NCBI RefSeq assembly: GCF_051603425.1 | Contig: NZ_CP194411.1 | Coordinates: 2,108,001-2,172,000 of the forward strand | Length of the DNA stretch: 64,000 nucleotides | Direction: 5' to 3' | DNA from: Selenomonas sputigena_A | GTDB lineage: Bacteria > Bacillota > Negativicutes > Selenomonadales > Selenomonadaceae | Shown: piece after piece, positions 35,540 to 44,538 of the stretch | Layout: each line of letters begins with the position of its first letter | How positions within the stretch are numbered: position 1 is the first letter of the stretch | Position numbers and translations under genes: made by a program | The notes under the pieces: generated by a model | The model's database searches: none | What the model saw: the letters and a program-made list of their open reading frames with translations, nothing else | What the model was told of the DNA's origin: nothing

Positions 35540-36346
35540 ATGATAGGCGATCTTTTGCGTAAAGAACGTGAGAGGCAGAATTTATCGATTAAAGATATCG
35601 AAAAGGGCACGAGCATACGCGCTCTGTATATAGATGCGATTGAAAAAGGTGCATATAAAACCTTGCCTGGTGAGGCGTATGCAAAAGGGTTTGTCCGCAA
35701 TTATGCAAATTATCTTGGCCTTGATGCCGATATGATTATAAATGGATTCAACGAGGAGTTGCATCCGCAGGAAACGCTCCCAGATTCTATGGAAGCTTCT
35801 GCGCCGGAAGAGGAGCGGCCGTTGCGAAAGGCAGTGGTTATAGACGAGAGAGATTCTGCGGAATATAGAGGCCCGAAAATCACTTCCTTGGAAAGCTATC
35901 CGATGAAGACGCCCTCTCATGGAATACGTAATGTGGTTATCCTTGTTGCTGCGGTTTTTTTTCTTGCTTTTGGCGCCTTGCTCATCTTTGGAGAGGAAGA
36001 AAATGATCCGTCTGCTACTTCACGTCCTGTAGCACAGCCTGCACAGGACAAATCGAAACACACGGAAGCGGCGCCGAAAGCTTTGGCTGATAGTGTGGAA
36101 ATGAAACTGAGTTTCACGGATCGTTGCTGGACAAAAATCGTTGTTGATGGTAAGACGGAGTTTGAGGGGACGGCAGAGCGCGGGAAAGTTTTGACGGCGA
36201 AAGGCAAGGAAAAAGTTCATATAGTTGCTGGGAACGCAGGTGCGCTCGATGTATCGCTCAATGGCAAAAATATGGGGAAGATTGGTGAACGAGGGGAAGT
36301 CGTTGAAAAAACATTTACAAAAGAAGATGCAGCTTCCAATCCGTGA
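35540..36346 (+). CDS. rodZ: RodZ-like cell-shape protein
   Basis: Links the MreB cytoskeleton to wall synthesis. The 268-residue protein has an N-terminal helix-turn-helix domain (IGDLLRKERERQNLSIKDIEKGTSI) that in RodZ binds MreB, an acidic linker, one membrane helix (~131-152) and an outside C-terminal DUF4115 domain (~185-260). ATG 35540 or the TTG just before it is the start. Its stop overlaps the GTG of the next gene (GTGA). Here it heads a run of radical SAM and division-linked genes. Confidence 0.9.
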   Translation: MIGDLLRKERERQNLSIKDIEKGTSIRALYIDAIEKGAYKTLPGEAYAKGFVRNYANYLGLDADMIINGFNEELHPQETLPDSMEASAPEEERPLRKAVVIDERDSAEYRGPKITSLESYPMKTPSHGIRNVVILVAAVFFLAFGALLIFGEEENDPSATSRPVAQPAQDKSKHTEAAPKALADSVEMKLSFTDRCWTKIVVDGKTEFEGTAERGKVLTAKGKEKVHIVAGNAGALDVSLNGKNMGKIGERGEVVEKTFTKEDAASNP

Positions 36347-38202
36347 GCAAGAAGGCAATGTGTGATTTTTTACCCTTGAACAAAGAAGATATGGCTCAAA
36401 GGGGTTGGGATGAGCTGGATTTCATCTTTGTTTCTGGGGATGCCTATGTCGATCATCCGGGTTTTGGTGCAGCCATTATTTGTCGTATCTTGGAAAAAAG
36501 GGGTTATCGTGTCGGTATTATTGCCCAACCCGATTGGCGTACAACAAAGGATTTTTGTCGTTTAGGCAAGCCTCGGCTTGCCTTTCTTGTCTCAAGCGGA
36601 AACCTTGATTCTGCACTCAATAAATTTACAGCAGCAAAAAAACTGCGCCATCGGGATGTTTATTCTCCGGGTGGACGTATGAATTGCAGGCCGGAAAGAG
36701 CCGTTGTAGTCTATACAAAGAAATTGCGTGAGATTTGGCCCGGGGTTCCCGTTGTGATTGGCGGCATTGAGGCGAGCCTGCGACGCTTAGCGCACTATGA
36801 CTACTGGCTTGATGGGGTGCGTCCTTCCATTTTGCAGGAAAGTGGTGCAGATCTTCTCATCTACGGTATGGGAGAGCGGCAAATATTGGAAATTGCTGCT
36901 GAACTTCATAGGGGCGTGTCGATAGGAAATATCCAGGATATACGCGGTACTTGCTATAGCGTACCCAATAAGGATTATGTCTGGGATTATATAGAACTTC
37001 CCTCTTATGAGAAAATCACCAGGAATAAGCCGCTTTTTGCAAAAGCGTTTCGTATGGAATACTTGGAACAAGATTCTTTTCGAGGGCGCAGACTTATCCA
37101 ACAAAATGGTGCTGTTTGTATTGTGCAGAATCCACCGGCAGCTCCTTTGTCTGTCGAGGAGATGGATGAGGTCTATGAGCTGCCCTATTGTTATGCGCCG
37201 CATCCTTCTTATGAGAAGCAAGGCGGAGTGCCTGCCATTGAGGAGGTGAAGTTTAGCCTCGTCAGTCAGCGAGGATGCTTTGGCGGCTGTCATTTTTGTG
37301 CCATTGTTTCGCATCAGGGAAGAGTTATTCAGCATAGAAGCAAAAACTCTCTCGTGTGCGAAGCAAAACGTTTGAGCGCCTTGCCGGATTTCAAAGGCTA
37401 CATCCATGATGTTGGTGGTCCGACGGCTAATTTCTACGAGCCGTCCTGCAAATTGCAACTGGAGCATGGAACATGCCGAAACAAAGCATGTCTTTCGCCT
37501 TCGCCATGTAAAAATTTAGAAGCAGATCATACGACATATCTCGCTATTCTCAAGAGTTTGCGTGCGTTGCCCAAGGTGAAGAAAGTTTTTATACGCTCAG
37601 GCGTGCGCTTTGATTATTTACAGCAGACAGATGATGGATTTCTTGAAGAATTGTGTCGTTATCATATCAGCGGACAATTGAGAATTGCGCCGGAACATAT
37701 ATCGGATCGCGTTACGCGCCTGATGGGAAAGTCAAACAAGGAAGTATATCTGCGTTTTGTCGAAGCATTTGAGAAAATGAACAAGAAGATTGGAAAAAAG
37801 CAATACCTCGTACCGTATTTCATGTCAAGCCATCCGGGAGCACATTTAGAAGATGCTGTCGAGCTTGCGGAATTTATCCGTGATATGGGATATCATCCAG
37901 AGCAAGTGCAAGATTTTATCCCGACACCGGGCACGCTTTCTACTTGTATGTACTATACAGGATTAAACCCATTGACAGGTGAAAAAGTCTATACGGCGAA
38001 AAGTACTGAGGAAAAAGCTATGCAACGTGCGCTTTTGCAATATTGGCTGCCGAAGAATGAGCCTCTTGTTCGAAAAGCTTTGCGTTTGGCAGGCAGAGAA
38101 GATCTTATTGGTTATGGCGCAAAATGTTTGCTGCGTCCTCGGAACAAAGCAAAGATTCGAGATAGAAAAAACAAAAGAAACGTGAAAAATAGGAGGTTCT
38201 GA
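36343..38202 (+). CDS. YgiQ family radical SAM protein
   Basis: Radical SAM enzyme of 619 residues of the YgiQ (UPF0313) type, substrate unknown. An N-terminal region (~20-300) precedes the radical SAM core, whose [4Fe-4S] ligands are in RGCFGGCHFC (CxxxCxxC). Downstream are VGGPTANFY and the CRNKACLSPSPCKNL cysteine cluster, typical of the family. The C-terminus is basic. GTG 36343 overlaps the rodZ stop; ATG 36358 is an alternative. nrdR follows immediately. Confidence 0.9.
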   Translation: MSKKAMCDFLPLNKEDMAQRGWDELDFIFVSGDAYVDHPGFGAAIICRILEKRGYRVGIIAQPDWRTTKDFCRLGKPRLAFLVSSGNLDSALNKFTAAKKLRHRDVYSPGGRMNCRPERAVVVYTKKLREIWPGVPVVIGGIEASLRRLAHYDYWLDGVRPSILQESGADLLIYGMGERQILEIAAELHRGVSIGNIQDIRGTCYSVPNKDYVWDYIELPSYEKITRNKPLFAKAFRMEYLEQDSFRGRRLIQQNGAVCIVQNPPAAPLSVEEMDEVYELPYCYAPHPSYEKQGGVPAIEEVKFSLVSQRGCFGGCHFCAIVSHQGRVIQHRSKNSLVCEAKRLSALPDFKGYIHDVGGPTANFYEPSCKLQLEHGTCRNKACLSPSPCKNLEADHTTYLAILKSLRALPKVKKVFIRSGVRFDYLQQTDDGFLEELCRYHISGQLRIAPEHISDRVTRLMGKSNKEVYLRFVEAFEKMNKKIGKKQYLVPYFMSSHPGAHLEDAVELAEFIRDMGYHPEQVQDFIPTPGTLSTCMYYTGLNPLTGEKVYTAKSTEEKAMQRALLQYWLPKNEPLVRKALRLAGREDLIGYGAKCLLRPRNKAKIRDRKNKRNVKNRRF

Positions 38203-38208
38203 TGCTAA

Positions 38209-38673
38209 ATGCGCTGCCCATTTTGCAAAGAGATTGACAGCCGTGTCATTGATTCGCGCGCGGCAGATGACGGAAATACGATTCGCCGTCGGAGGGAATG
38301 CACATCCTGTGGGAAAAGATTTACGACGTATGAAACAGTGGAAAAGATTCCTTTGATGGTTATTAAGAACGATGGACGTCGGGTCGTATTTGACCGCAAT
38401 AAACTTTTGAACGGATTGATTCGTTCCTGCGATAAGCGTGATATTCCTACGGAGCGCATCGTGGCGCTGGCGGATGAAATCGAAAAGGAACTGCGCAATA
38501 CGATGGATCGCGAGGTGCGAACCAGAGATATCGGGGAACTTGTGATGGAAAAACTGAGGACTTTTGATGAGGTGGCTTATATCCGTTTTGCTTCAGTCTA
38601 TCGCAAATTTGCGGATATCAGTGGATTTCGCGAAGAGATGGAAGCGCTTCTCAAGGAGAAAAATAAGTCTTGA
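38209..38673 (+). CDS. nrdR: Transcriptional repressor NrdR
   Basis: Zinc-finger and ATP-cone repressor of ribonucleotide reductase genes. The 154-residue protein has the zinc ribbon CPFC ... CTSCGKRFTTYE and an ATP-cone (VIKNDGRRVVFDRNKLLNGL). ATG 38209 has AGGAGG 12 bases upstream. The stop overlaps the TTG start of the next gene. No nrd genes or NrdR boxes were noticed in the window. Confidence 0.95.
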   Translation: MRCPFCKEIDSRVIDSRAADDGNTIRRRRECTSCGKRFTTYETVEKIPLMVIKNDGRRVVFDRNKLLNGLIRSCDKRDIPTERIVALADEIEKELRNTMDREVRTRDIGELVMEKLRTFDEVAYIRFASVYRKFADISGFREEMEALLKEKNKS

Positions 38674-40430
38674 GCTGGAAAATCAAACGGCGGCTGCGCG
38701 ACCAGCTGAAAAAGGAGCAGGGGTATTTTTCTTTTCCGCTGGGAACCCGTCGCCTCTTTGCTTTGGTCTATCCTAATTCTTATTTTGTCGGGATGTCAAA
38801 CCTTGGCTTTCATATCATCTATGAGCTTTTGAATCGCAGGGAGGATGTTGCCTGCGAACGTTTTTTTCTGCCTACTGCGGAGGAGCGGGCAGAATATGAA
38901 CATACGGACACACCGCTTTTAAGTGTTGAAAACCAACTGCCGCTTTATCGCTTTCCTTTGATTGGTTTTGCCGTTTCTTTTGAGATGGATTATTTCAATC
39001 TTCTGCGCATTTTGGACATGGGTAAGGTTCGTCTTCTGGCAGAGGAACGGGGAGAAAAGGATCCGATTGTCTTGGCGGGTGGCCCCTGTGCGACATTCAA
39101 CCCCGAGCCGTTGAGTCTCTTTGTCGATGCCTTTATTATTGGTGAAGGCGAAGTCATCATGCCAAAACTGATGGATGTCTATGCTGAAGCTTTGAAGAAT
39201 CAACTTTCCCGCATAGAAATACTGCAATTGTTTTCGCGCATCGAGGGAGTTTACATTCCCTCGCTTTATCATCATGCATACGATGAAACAGGCAATCTGC
39301 GCAGAATTCAACCTCTGCAAGGTGCGCCTGCCAAGGTTTCGCGGCAGTGGGTCAAAAATCTTGATGCTTTTCCAGCCCATACGGTCATTGTCACAGAGGA
39401 TACGGAATTCAACCTCTATCTGATAGAGACGGCGCGCGGCTGCGGCAGGCATTGCCGTTTTTGCATGGCTGGCTATTGTTTTCGTCAACCGCGAAACCGT
39501 TCACTTGCCGTGTTGGAAAAAGAAGTAAACGAGGCCAAAAAGTACCGGAAAAGAATAGGTCTGATGGGGGCGGCGATTTCTGATTATCCGGAAATCGACA
39601 CTCTTTGTAAGCTTATTCTGAATGAAGGGATGGGAATGTCGGTAGCCTCTTTTCGAGCGGATTCTGTTACGCTTGAGCTTGTGCAGTCCCTGAAAAAGAG
39701 CGGGCTGCGTACAATTACTCTTGCCCCTGAAGCTGGCAGTATCCGCATGAGGAAGATTATTAACAAGGGAATTGAAGAAGAGCATCTCTTTCATACCATT
39801 GAATTGTCTCTTGAAGCGGGTATTCGTCAATTTCGTCTTTACATCATGATTGGCTTGCCGTATGAGGAAATATCCGATATAGATGACATTATCGCAATGA
39901 CCTTGCGTTTGCAGGATTATATTCAAGGAAAAAATGAACATGCCAATATCACTTTGAGTATCAATCCGTTTATTCCTAAACCGTTTACTCCATTTCAGTG
40001 GCTACCAATGGCTTCGCAGAAATGGGTAAAGGATTCACTCAAGCGTATACGTAAGGGGCTGCATGCTCATAAAAACATTCGAATCATCGCTGAATCGCCG
40101 AGGAGCGCTTATATCCAAGGCGTTCTTGCCCGAGGCGGCAGAAGGGTATCCCGTGCTCTGTATGACGCTTTTTTGACAGGCGGCGAAAAGTCTTTTAAGC
40201 ATGCACTGCGGCAGGAGAATCTTGATATGGATGAATTTTTGGGGCGCACATACCAGGCAGATGCACTTTTCCCCTGGGATCGGCTTGATATGGGATATCC
40301 ACGTCAATATCTCTACGATGAACTCAAACGTGCAAAAGCTTTAAAAGTTACAAAACCTTGTTTTCCAGGGTGCACACGCTGCGGTGTTTGTGATAAAATG
40401 GAGGGCAGATATGTTTCAGTTGAGACATAA
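38670..40430 (+). CDS. TIGR03960-type B12-binding radical SAM protein
   Basis: Radical SAM protein of 586 residues, substrate unknown. The N-terminal B12-binding-like region includes PNSYFVGMSNLGFH and AGGPCATFNPEPL; the radical SAM cluster is in ARGCGRHCRFCMAGY. The C-terminus ends with a CTRCGVCD cysteine set. In many Bacillota this gene is followed by a DUF2344 partner and RNase G; here it is followed by pgeF. TTG 38670 overlaps the nrdR stop (TTGA), with AAGGAG upstream. It overlaps pgeF by 20 bases. Confidence 0.88.
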   Translation: MSWKIKRRLRDQLKKEQGYFSFPLGTRRLFALVYPNSYFVGMSNLGFHIIYELLNRREDVACERFFLPTAEERAEYEHTDTPLLSVENQLPLYRFPLIGFAVSFEMDYFNLLRILDMGKVRLLAEERGEKDPIVLAGGPCATFNPEPLSLFVDAFIIGEGEVIMPKLMDVYAEALKNQLSRIEILQLFSRIEGVYIPSLYHHAYDETGNLRRIQPLQGAPAKVSRQWVKNLDAFPAHTVIVTEDTEFNLYLIETARGCGRHCRFCMAGYCFRQPRNRSLAVLEKEVNEAKKYRKRIGLMGAAISDYPEIDTLCKLILNEGMGMSVASFRADSVTLELVQSLKKSGLRTITLAPEAGSIRMRKIINKGIEEEHLFHTIELSLEAGIRQFRLYIMIGLPYEEISDIDDIIAMTLRLQDYIQGKNEHANITLSINPFIPKPFTPFQWLPMASQKWVKDSLKRIRKGLHAHKNIRIIAESPRSAYIQGVLARGGRRVSRALYDAFLTGGEKSFKHALRQENLDMDEFLGRTYQADALFPWDRLDMGYPRQYLYDELKRAKALKVTKPCFPGCTRCGVCDKMEGRYVSVET

Positions 40431-41244
40431 TGGCAAGGGAATCTGGTTTGGTCAGTTTTCACTTTTTCCCCAGGAAGGACTTGTACACGGCATTTCCACG
40501 CGTCTAGGCGGTGTATCAAAGCTGCCGTTTGCTTCTTTGAATATGGCGCTTCATACAGGGGATGAAGCGGATGCTGTATGCGCGAATCGTCGTCTTTTTT
40601 GTGAGACGCTTTGCGTAAAACCGGAAAGGCTTGTCACATTGCGCCAGGTACATGGTGAAAGAGTACATCGTGTGCGGAGTGATGAGGCGGGGCGCGGTTC
40701 GAAGGTTTATGATGATTCTGTTTTACAGGCGGATGCACTGATTACGAATGAATTGGACGTTCCTCTTATGTTATGCTTTGCGGACTGTGTCCCCGTACTC
40801 TTTTACGATCCTGTGCAGCGTGTAGTTGCAGCAGCGCATGCTGGTTGGAAAGGAACGGTTTCTAGAATTACCCAGAAAACTGTGCAACAGATGCGGCAGG
40901 AATGTAATTCGCGCCCGGAGGACGTTCTTGCAGGTATTGCTCCGGCGATTGGGCCGTGTTGCTTTGAGGTAAGCGAGGCGGTTTCTGAAAAGTTCTGTAA
41001 GGCATTTCCACAGTATCCTGAAATTATTTCATATTCATCAGAGGGGCGGATCTTTATTGATTTATGGGCGGCGAATCGTCTTCAGCTTGAAGAGGAAGGG
41101 CTTTTGCCTAGGCATATAGATAGTGCTGATGTCTGTACAAAATGCAGTGCAGAGCTTTTTTATTCTTATCGGAAGGCGCAGGGAACAACTGGCAGATTCG
41201 CTGCCTTGATTTCATTAACGGATGTTGTCGAACAATCTGATTGA
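40411..41244 (+). CDS. pgeF: Peptidoglycan editing factor PgeF (YfiH/DUF152 family)
   Basis: Cytoplasmic amidohydrolase family (formerly called multicopper polyphenol oxidase) that removes wrong amino acids from muropeptide precursors. The 277-residue protein keeps the zinc ligands in RQVHGERV, FADCVPV and AHAGWKGT and the GPCCFEV segment. ATG 41411-equivalent at 40411 follows GGAGGG and lies inside the end of the previous gene. It heads the pgeF-ylmE-sepF-proC-ylmH cluster, a usual neighbour of division genes. Confidence 0.93.
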   Translation: MFQLRHNGKGIWFGQFSLFPQEGLVHGISTRLGGVSKLPFASLNMALHTGDEADAVCANRRLFCETLCVKPERLVTLRQVHGERVHRVRSDEAGRGSKVYDDSVLQADALITNELDVPLMLCFADCVPVLFYDPVQRVVAAAHAGWKGTVSRITQKTVQQMRQECNSRPEDVLAGIAPAIGPCCFEVSEAVSEKFCKAFPQYPEIISYSSEGRIFIDLWAANRLQLEEEGLLPRHIDSADVCTKCSAELFYSYRKAQGTTGRFAALISLTDVVEQSD

Positions 41245-41268
41245 TATGGGTTGCTGGAGGGGAACAGG

Positions 41269-41961
41269 TTGATTGAGGAAAATTTGCGCAAGGTTTTGCA
41301 AACCATCGAAGCTGGCAAGGCAAAGCGGATTTTTGCTGATAAAAATGAATCGGTCAAACTTGTGGCTGTAACCAAAAATCATGATGTACAAGCCATGCGT
41401 GAGGCTATTGATGCAGGGGTATCCGATATAGGCGAGAATCGCATACAGGAAGCCCGTGATAAGTTTAACATATTAGAGCGCAGGCCTGTATGGCACCTTA
41501 TTGGTCATTTGCAGAAAAATAAGGCGAAGTATGCTGTGCGTATGTTTGATTTGATTCATTCTGTAGACACAATGGAACTGGCTTTGACATTGGAAAAGGA
41601 AGCGGCGAATATTGGAAAAGTGCAGGATGTCTTGGTACAAGTCAATTTGGCTAAAGAAGCAGCGAAATTTGGCATATATACGGAAAAGCTTCAACCGATG
41701 CTTGAGGAATTGGATGATTTGCCGCATTTGAGACTTAGAGGCTTGATGTGCATTGCACCAAACTATGAAGATGTTGAAAAAACACGACCGCTTTTTCGGG
41801 AAATGTATGAAATTTTTCAAAGAACAAAGGAATTACCTTGGAAAACGGCGAATATAGTATACTTGTCAATGGGTATGACACATGATTATCGGATTGCTGT
41901 TGAGGAAGGCGCCAATATCGTTCGTGTCGGTACGGCCATTTTCGGGCCGCGTCAATATTGA
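41269..41961 (+). CDS. ylmE: YggS/YlmE family PLP homeostasis protein
   Basis: Pyridoxal-phosphate-binding protein of 230 residues for vitamin B6 balance; no catalytic reaction is established. The PLP lysine is in LVAVTKNH, with GENRIQEA, WHLIGHLQKNK and SMGMTHDY typical of the family. TTG 41269 follows GGAGGGG by six bases. It lies between pgeF and sepF, the usual Bacillota order. Confidence 0.93.
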   Translation: MIEENLRKVLQTIEAGKAKRIFADKNESVKLVAVTKNHDVQAMREAIDAGVSDIGENRIQEARDKFNILERRPVWHLIGHLQKNKAKYAVRMFDLIHSVDTMELALTLEKEAANIGKVQDVLVQVNLAKEAAKFGIYTEKLQPMLEELDDLPHLRLRGLMCIAPNYEDVEKTRPLFREMYEIFQRTKELPWKTANIVYLSMGMTHDYRIAVEEGANIVRVGTAIFGPRQY

Positions 41962-41976
41962 AGGAGGGGAAACCGG

Positions 41977-42456
41977 ATGGGCTTCATCGATAAAGTTTGT
42001 GGAAAAATCGGCTTGATTGATCCGGAAGACATTAACGATAAAAGGGAATCGCGTGAGGAATACGAGGATTTTGAAGACACAGAGGATATAGAAACAGAAG
42101 CGTCTTCCGCCACCAATGTCGTTAATTTTCAGAGTGCAGCTGCGAATGCGGCGATCAATAATGTTGCTTCTTATAAGATGAAGGTTATTGTCATTGAGCC
42201 CAAGTCTTTTGATGACGCTCAGCAGGTTGCAAATTGTTTGCGGGAAAAACGACCTGTTGTTATTAATGTTGAAAATACTATGGGCGAAGAGGCGAGACGG
42301 ATTATGGATTTTATTAGTGGCACGATTTATGCGTTGAATGGCGAAATAAAAAAGGTCGGACATGATGTGTTTTTTTGTGCGCCGAGCAATGTCAATATCT
42401 CTTATTCGGAGGATAAGAAATCCGTTTCGGCAGAGATGCCTTGGCTGAAGAAATAA
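41977..42456 (+). CDS. sepF: Cell division protein SepF
   Basis: Helps anchor and bundle FtsZ at the division septum. The 159-residue protein has an N-terminal membrane-targeting helix (GFIDKVCGKIG), an acidic linker (~20-60) and the C-terminal DUF552 domain with VIEPKSFDDAQQVANCL and VVINVENT. Start ATG 41977 follows GGAGGGGAAACCGG. FtsZ and FtsA are not in this window. Confidence 0.95.
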   Translation: MGFIDKVCGKIGLIDPEDINDKRESREEYEDFEDTEDIETEASSATNVVNFQSAAANAAINNVASYKMKVIVIEPKSFDDAQQVANCLREKRPVVINVENTMGEEARRIMDFISGTIYALNGEIKKVGHDVFFCAPSNVNISYSEDKKSVSAEMPWLKK

Positions 42457-42468
42457 GGCGGTAAGAGC

Positions 42469-43263
42469 ATGAAACTTGGGTTTGTTGGCGGAGGCATGAT
42501 GGCGGAGGCCTTCATTGCGGGGATTCTGGATAAGCATGTTTTGGAACCTGAAGAGATTTTGGTGTCCGAACATAATGCTGCACGGATGAAGGATCTGCAC
42601 GAAAAATATCATGTGCAGACATTTGCCAATGCGTCCTTTATCGAGGATGTGGATATGGTATTCCTTGCCGTCAAACCGAATTCCGCTATTGCTGCACTCG
42701 AGGAAATCAAAGTTCGGCTGCGTAAAGATACGGTTCTTGTTTCTATCGTGGCGGGTTTTCCTTTGGCAAAGCTGGAGAAAATTGTTCCAGGACAGCCTGT
42801 TGTTCGTGTTATGCCTAATACACCGGTTGCGGTAGGGGCGGGTATGTCAGCTTATGCTCTGGGGGCCTATGCGGATGCCATAGCGGAAGCGCGTTTGACG
42901 GAGCTTTTGCATGCCTCGGGAAAAACGATTTGTCTTCAAGAATCTTTGATGGATGCTGTTACCGGGCTTTCCGGCAGTGGGCCGGCGTTTATGTTTCTCG
43001 TTATAGATGCCCTTTCGGATGGCGGCGTGGCTGCCGGTCTGCCGCGTAAGGCAGCAGTGCTTCTTGCAGCACAGACCGTATTTGGAGCGGCAAAAATGGT
43101 ATTGGAAACGGAAAGACATCCCGATGAACTGCGTGATCAGGTTACGTCGCCAAACGGTACGACGATTGCAGGACTTCGTGTCCTTGAGGAGCGTGCCGTG
43201 AGGGGAGCCTTTCTTGATGCAGTAGTAGCGGCAGCAGAAAAATCCAGAAATTTGGGGAATTGA
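42469..43263 (+). CDS. proC: Pyrroline-5-carboxylate reductase
   Basis: Last step of proline synthesis, reducing pyrroline-5-carboxylate with NAD(P)H. The 264-residue enzyme has the Rossmann motif GFVGGGMMAEA, VMPNTPVAVGAGM and the C-terminal LSGSGPAFMF and TSPNGTTIAGL signature. It lies between sepF and ylmH, where ylmG (YggT) is found in B. subtilis. Spacing to its neighbours is 12 and 1 bases, so it is in the same operon. Confidence 0.95.
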   Translation: MKLGFVGGGMMAEAFIAGILDKHVLEPEEILVSEHNAARMKDLHEKYHVQTFANASFIEDVDMVFLAVKPNSAIAALEEIKVRLRKDTVLVSIVAGFPLAKLEKIVPGQPVVRVMPNTPVAVGAGMSAYALGAYADAIAEARLTELLHASGKTICLQESLMDAVTGLSGSGPAFMFLVIDALSDGGVAAGLPRKAAVLLAAQTVFGAAKMVLETERHPDELRDQVTSPNGTTIAGLRVLEERAVRGAFLDAVVAAAEKSRNLGN

Positions 43264-43264
43264 T

Positions 43265-44050
43265 ATGTCGGATCGAGAAAAGATATTGCGTTTTTATCGT
43301 GGTTCGGAGGGTGAAGAACTCGCGATAAAATTAGTGGAAGCAGCGGAAAAGGCAATGAGGAATCAAAAGTTTCGTTTGACAGATTTTCTTGACCCTTTTG
43401 GACAGGAAATTGCTGAAGTTGTGGCTGCAAATTTTGAAGAGTTGAATGTTTCGTTTAATGGCGGTTATATGGGGGCGGAACGTAAACGAGCCGTTTTTCA
43501 ACACAAGGATTTTCAAGGAACACCATCTTGGGAAATCGCTGTTGTCCAGATGACTTGGAAGAGTGATTTTGCGCGACTTTCACATCGTGATATACTTGGG
43601 GCTCTTATGGGGTTGGGAATCGAACGCGATGTTCTTGGAGACTTTCAGATCCAACAGGGAGCTGCCAAAATTGTTGTGAAAGAAAATATGGCGAATGTTC
43701 TTTTGCAGAACTGTATGCAAATTGGTCCAATTCATATCAGTTGTGCGATGGGGTTCTTGCACGAGCTTGCTCCGAGAGAGGAACGCTGCAAGGAGATACG
43801 CGCTACCGTGGCTTCCTTGCGTGTGGATTCTATCGCGGCGGCAGGTTTTGGCATATCCCGCAGTCGTGCAGCTGCAGATATTGCAGCAGATAAACTCAAA
43901 CTTAATTGGCAGGCAGCGAAAGGCTCTTCTCAGTCAGTCAAGGAAGGCGATATGCTTTCCATGCGCGGCAGAGGAAGACTTGAGGTGACAGAGATACGTG
44001 GAAAAACAAAAAAGGGACGTATCAGCGTAGTTCTTAATCGTTACATCTAG
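43265..44050 (+). CDS. ylmH: YlmH-type S4-domain RNA-binding protein
   Basis: RNA-binding protein of 261 residues linked with cell division and ribosome quality. It has an N-terminal ylmH/YggI-like region (~1-170) and a C-terminal S4 domain from ~180 (SLRVDSIAAAGFGISRSRAA ... VKEGDMLSMRGRGRLEV). Start directly follows the proC stop. Located between proC and lspA. Confidence 0.9.
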   Translation: MSDREKILRFYRGSEGEELAIKLVEAAEKAMRNQKFRLTDFLDPFGQEIAEVVAANFEELNVSFNGGYMGAERKRAVFQHKDFQGTPSWEIAVVQMTWKSDFARLSHRDILGALMGLGIERDVLGDFQIQQGAAKIVVKENMANVLLQNCMQIGPIHISCAMGFLHELAPREERCKEIRATVASLRVDSIAAAGFGISRSRAAADIAADKLKLNWQAAKGSSQSVKEGDMLSMRGRGRLEVTEIRGKTKKGRISVVLNRYI

Positions 44051-44082
44051 GAGAACCTTTATAAAGCAAGGGAAGGACTGAG

Positions 44083-44538
44083 ATGCTTACAGTGCCGATT
44101 TTACTAAGTGTGTGTACGGTTTTTTTGGATCAGCTTATCAAGATGATTGTTCAAGTTGAGATGTCCCCCGGGATGTCGATTCCAGTTATCCAGGATGTCT
44201 TTCATATTACGTTTGTATTGAATCCTGGTGCTGCATTTGGCATTCTTGCACATCAGCGTCTTTTTTTTATTGTCATGGGCATCGCTATTTTGCTTTTGGG
44301 AGGCGTTCTTTATCCTTATATCTGTCGTCAATGCCTGTTATTTCGGTATGGTGCGGCCTTACTCTTAGGAGGGGCATTTGGCAATCTCATCGATCGCATA
44401 CGTTTTGGTCATGTTATCGATTTTTTTGATTTTCGTGTATGGCCCGTCTTTAATATTGCCGATATTGCTATTGTAATCGGTGTTTGTTCCATTATATATG
44501 CTATTCTTTTCAAAATGCATCATGTGGAGAATTCATGA
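44083..44538 (+). CDS. lspA: Lipoprotein signal peptidase (signal peptidase II)
   Basis: Membrane aspartic protease that removes lipoprotein signal peptides after Lgt modification. The 151-residue protein has four membrane segments, the FVLNPGAAFG loop and catalytic Asp residues in GNLIDRI and FNIADIAI. Its stop overlaps the start of rluD (ATGA). ZnuA in this window is a likely substrate. Confidence 0.95.
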   Translation: MLTVPILLSVCTVFLDQLIKMIVQVEMSPGMSIPVIQDVFHITFVLNPGAAFGILAHQRLFFIVMGIAILLLGGVLYPYICRQCLLFRYGAALLLGGAFGNLIDRIRFGHVIDFFDFRVWPVFNIADIAIVIGVCSIIYAILFKMHHVENS

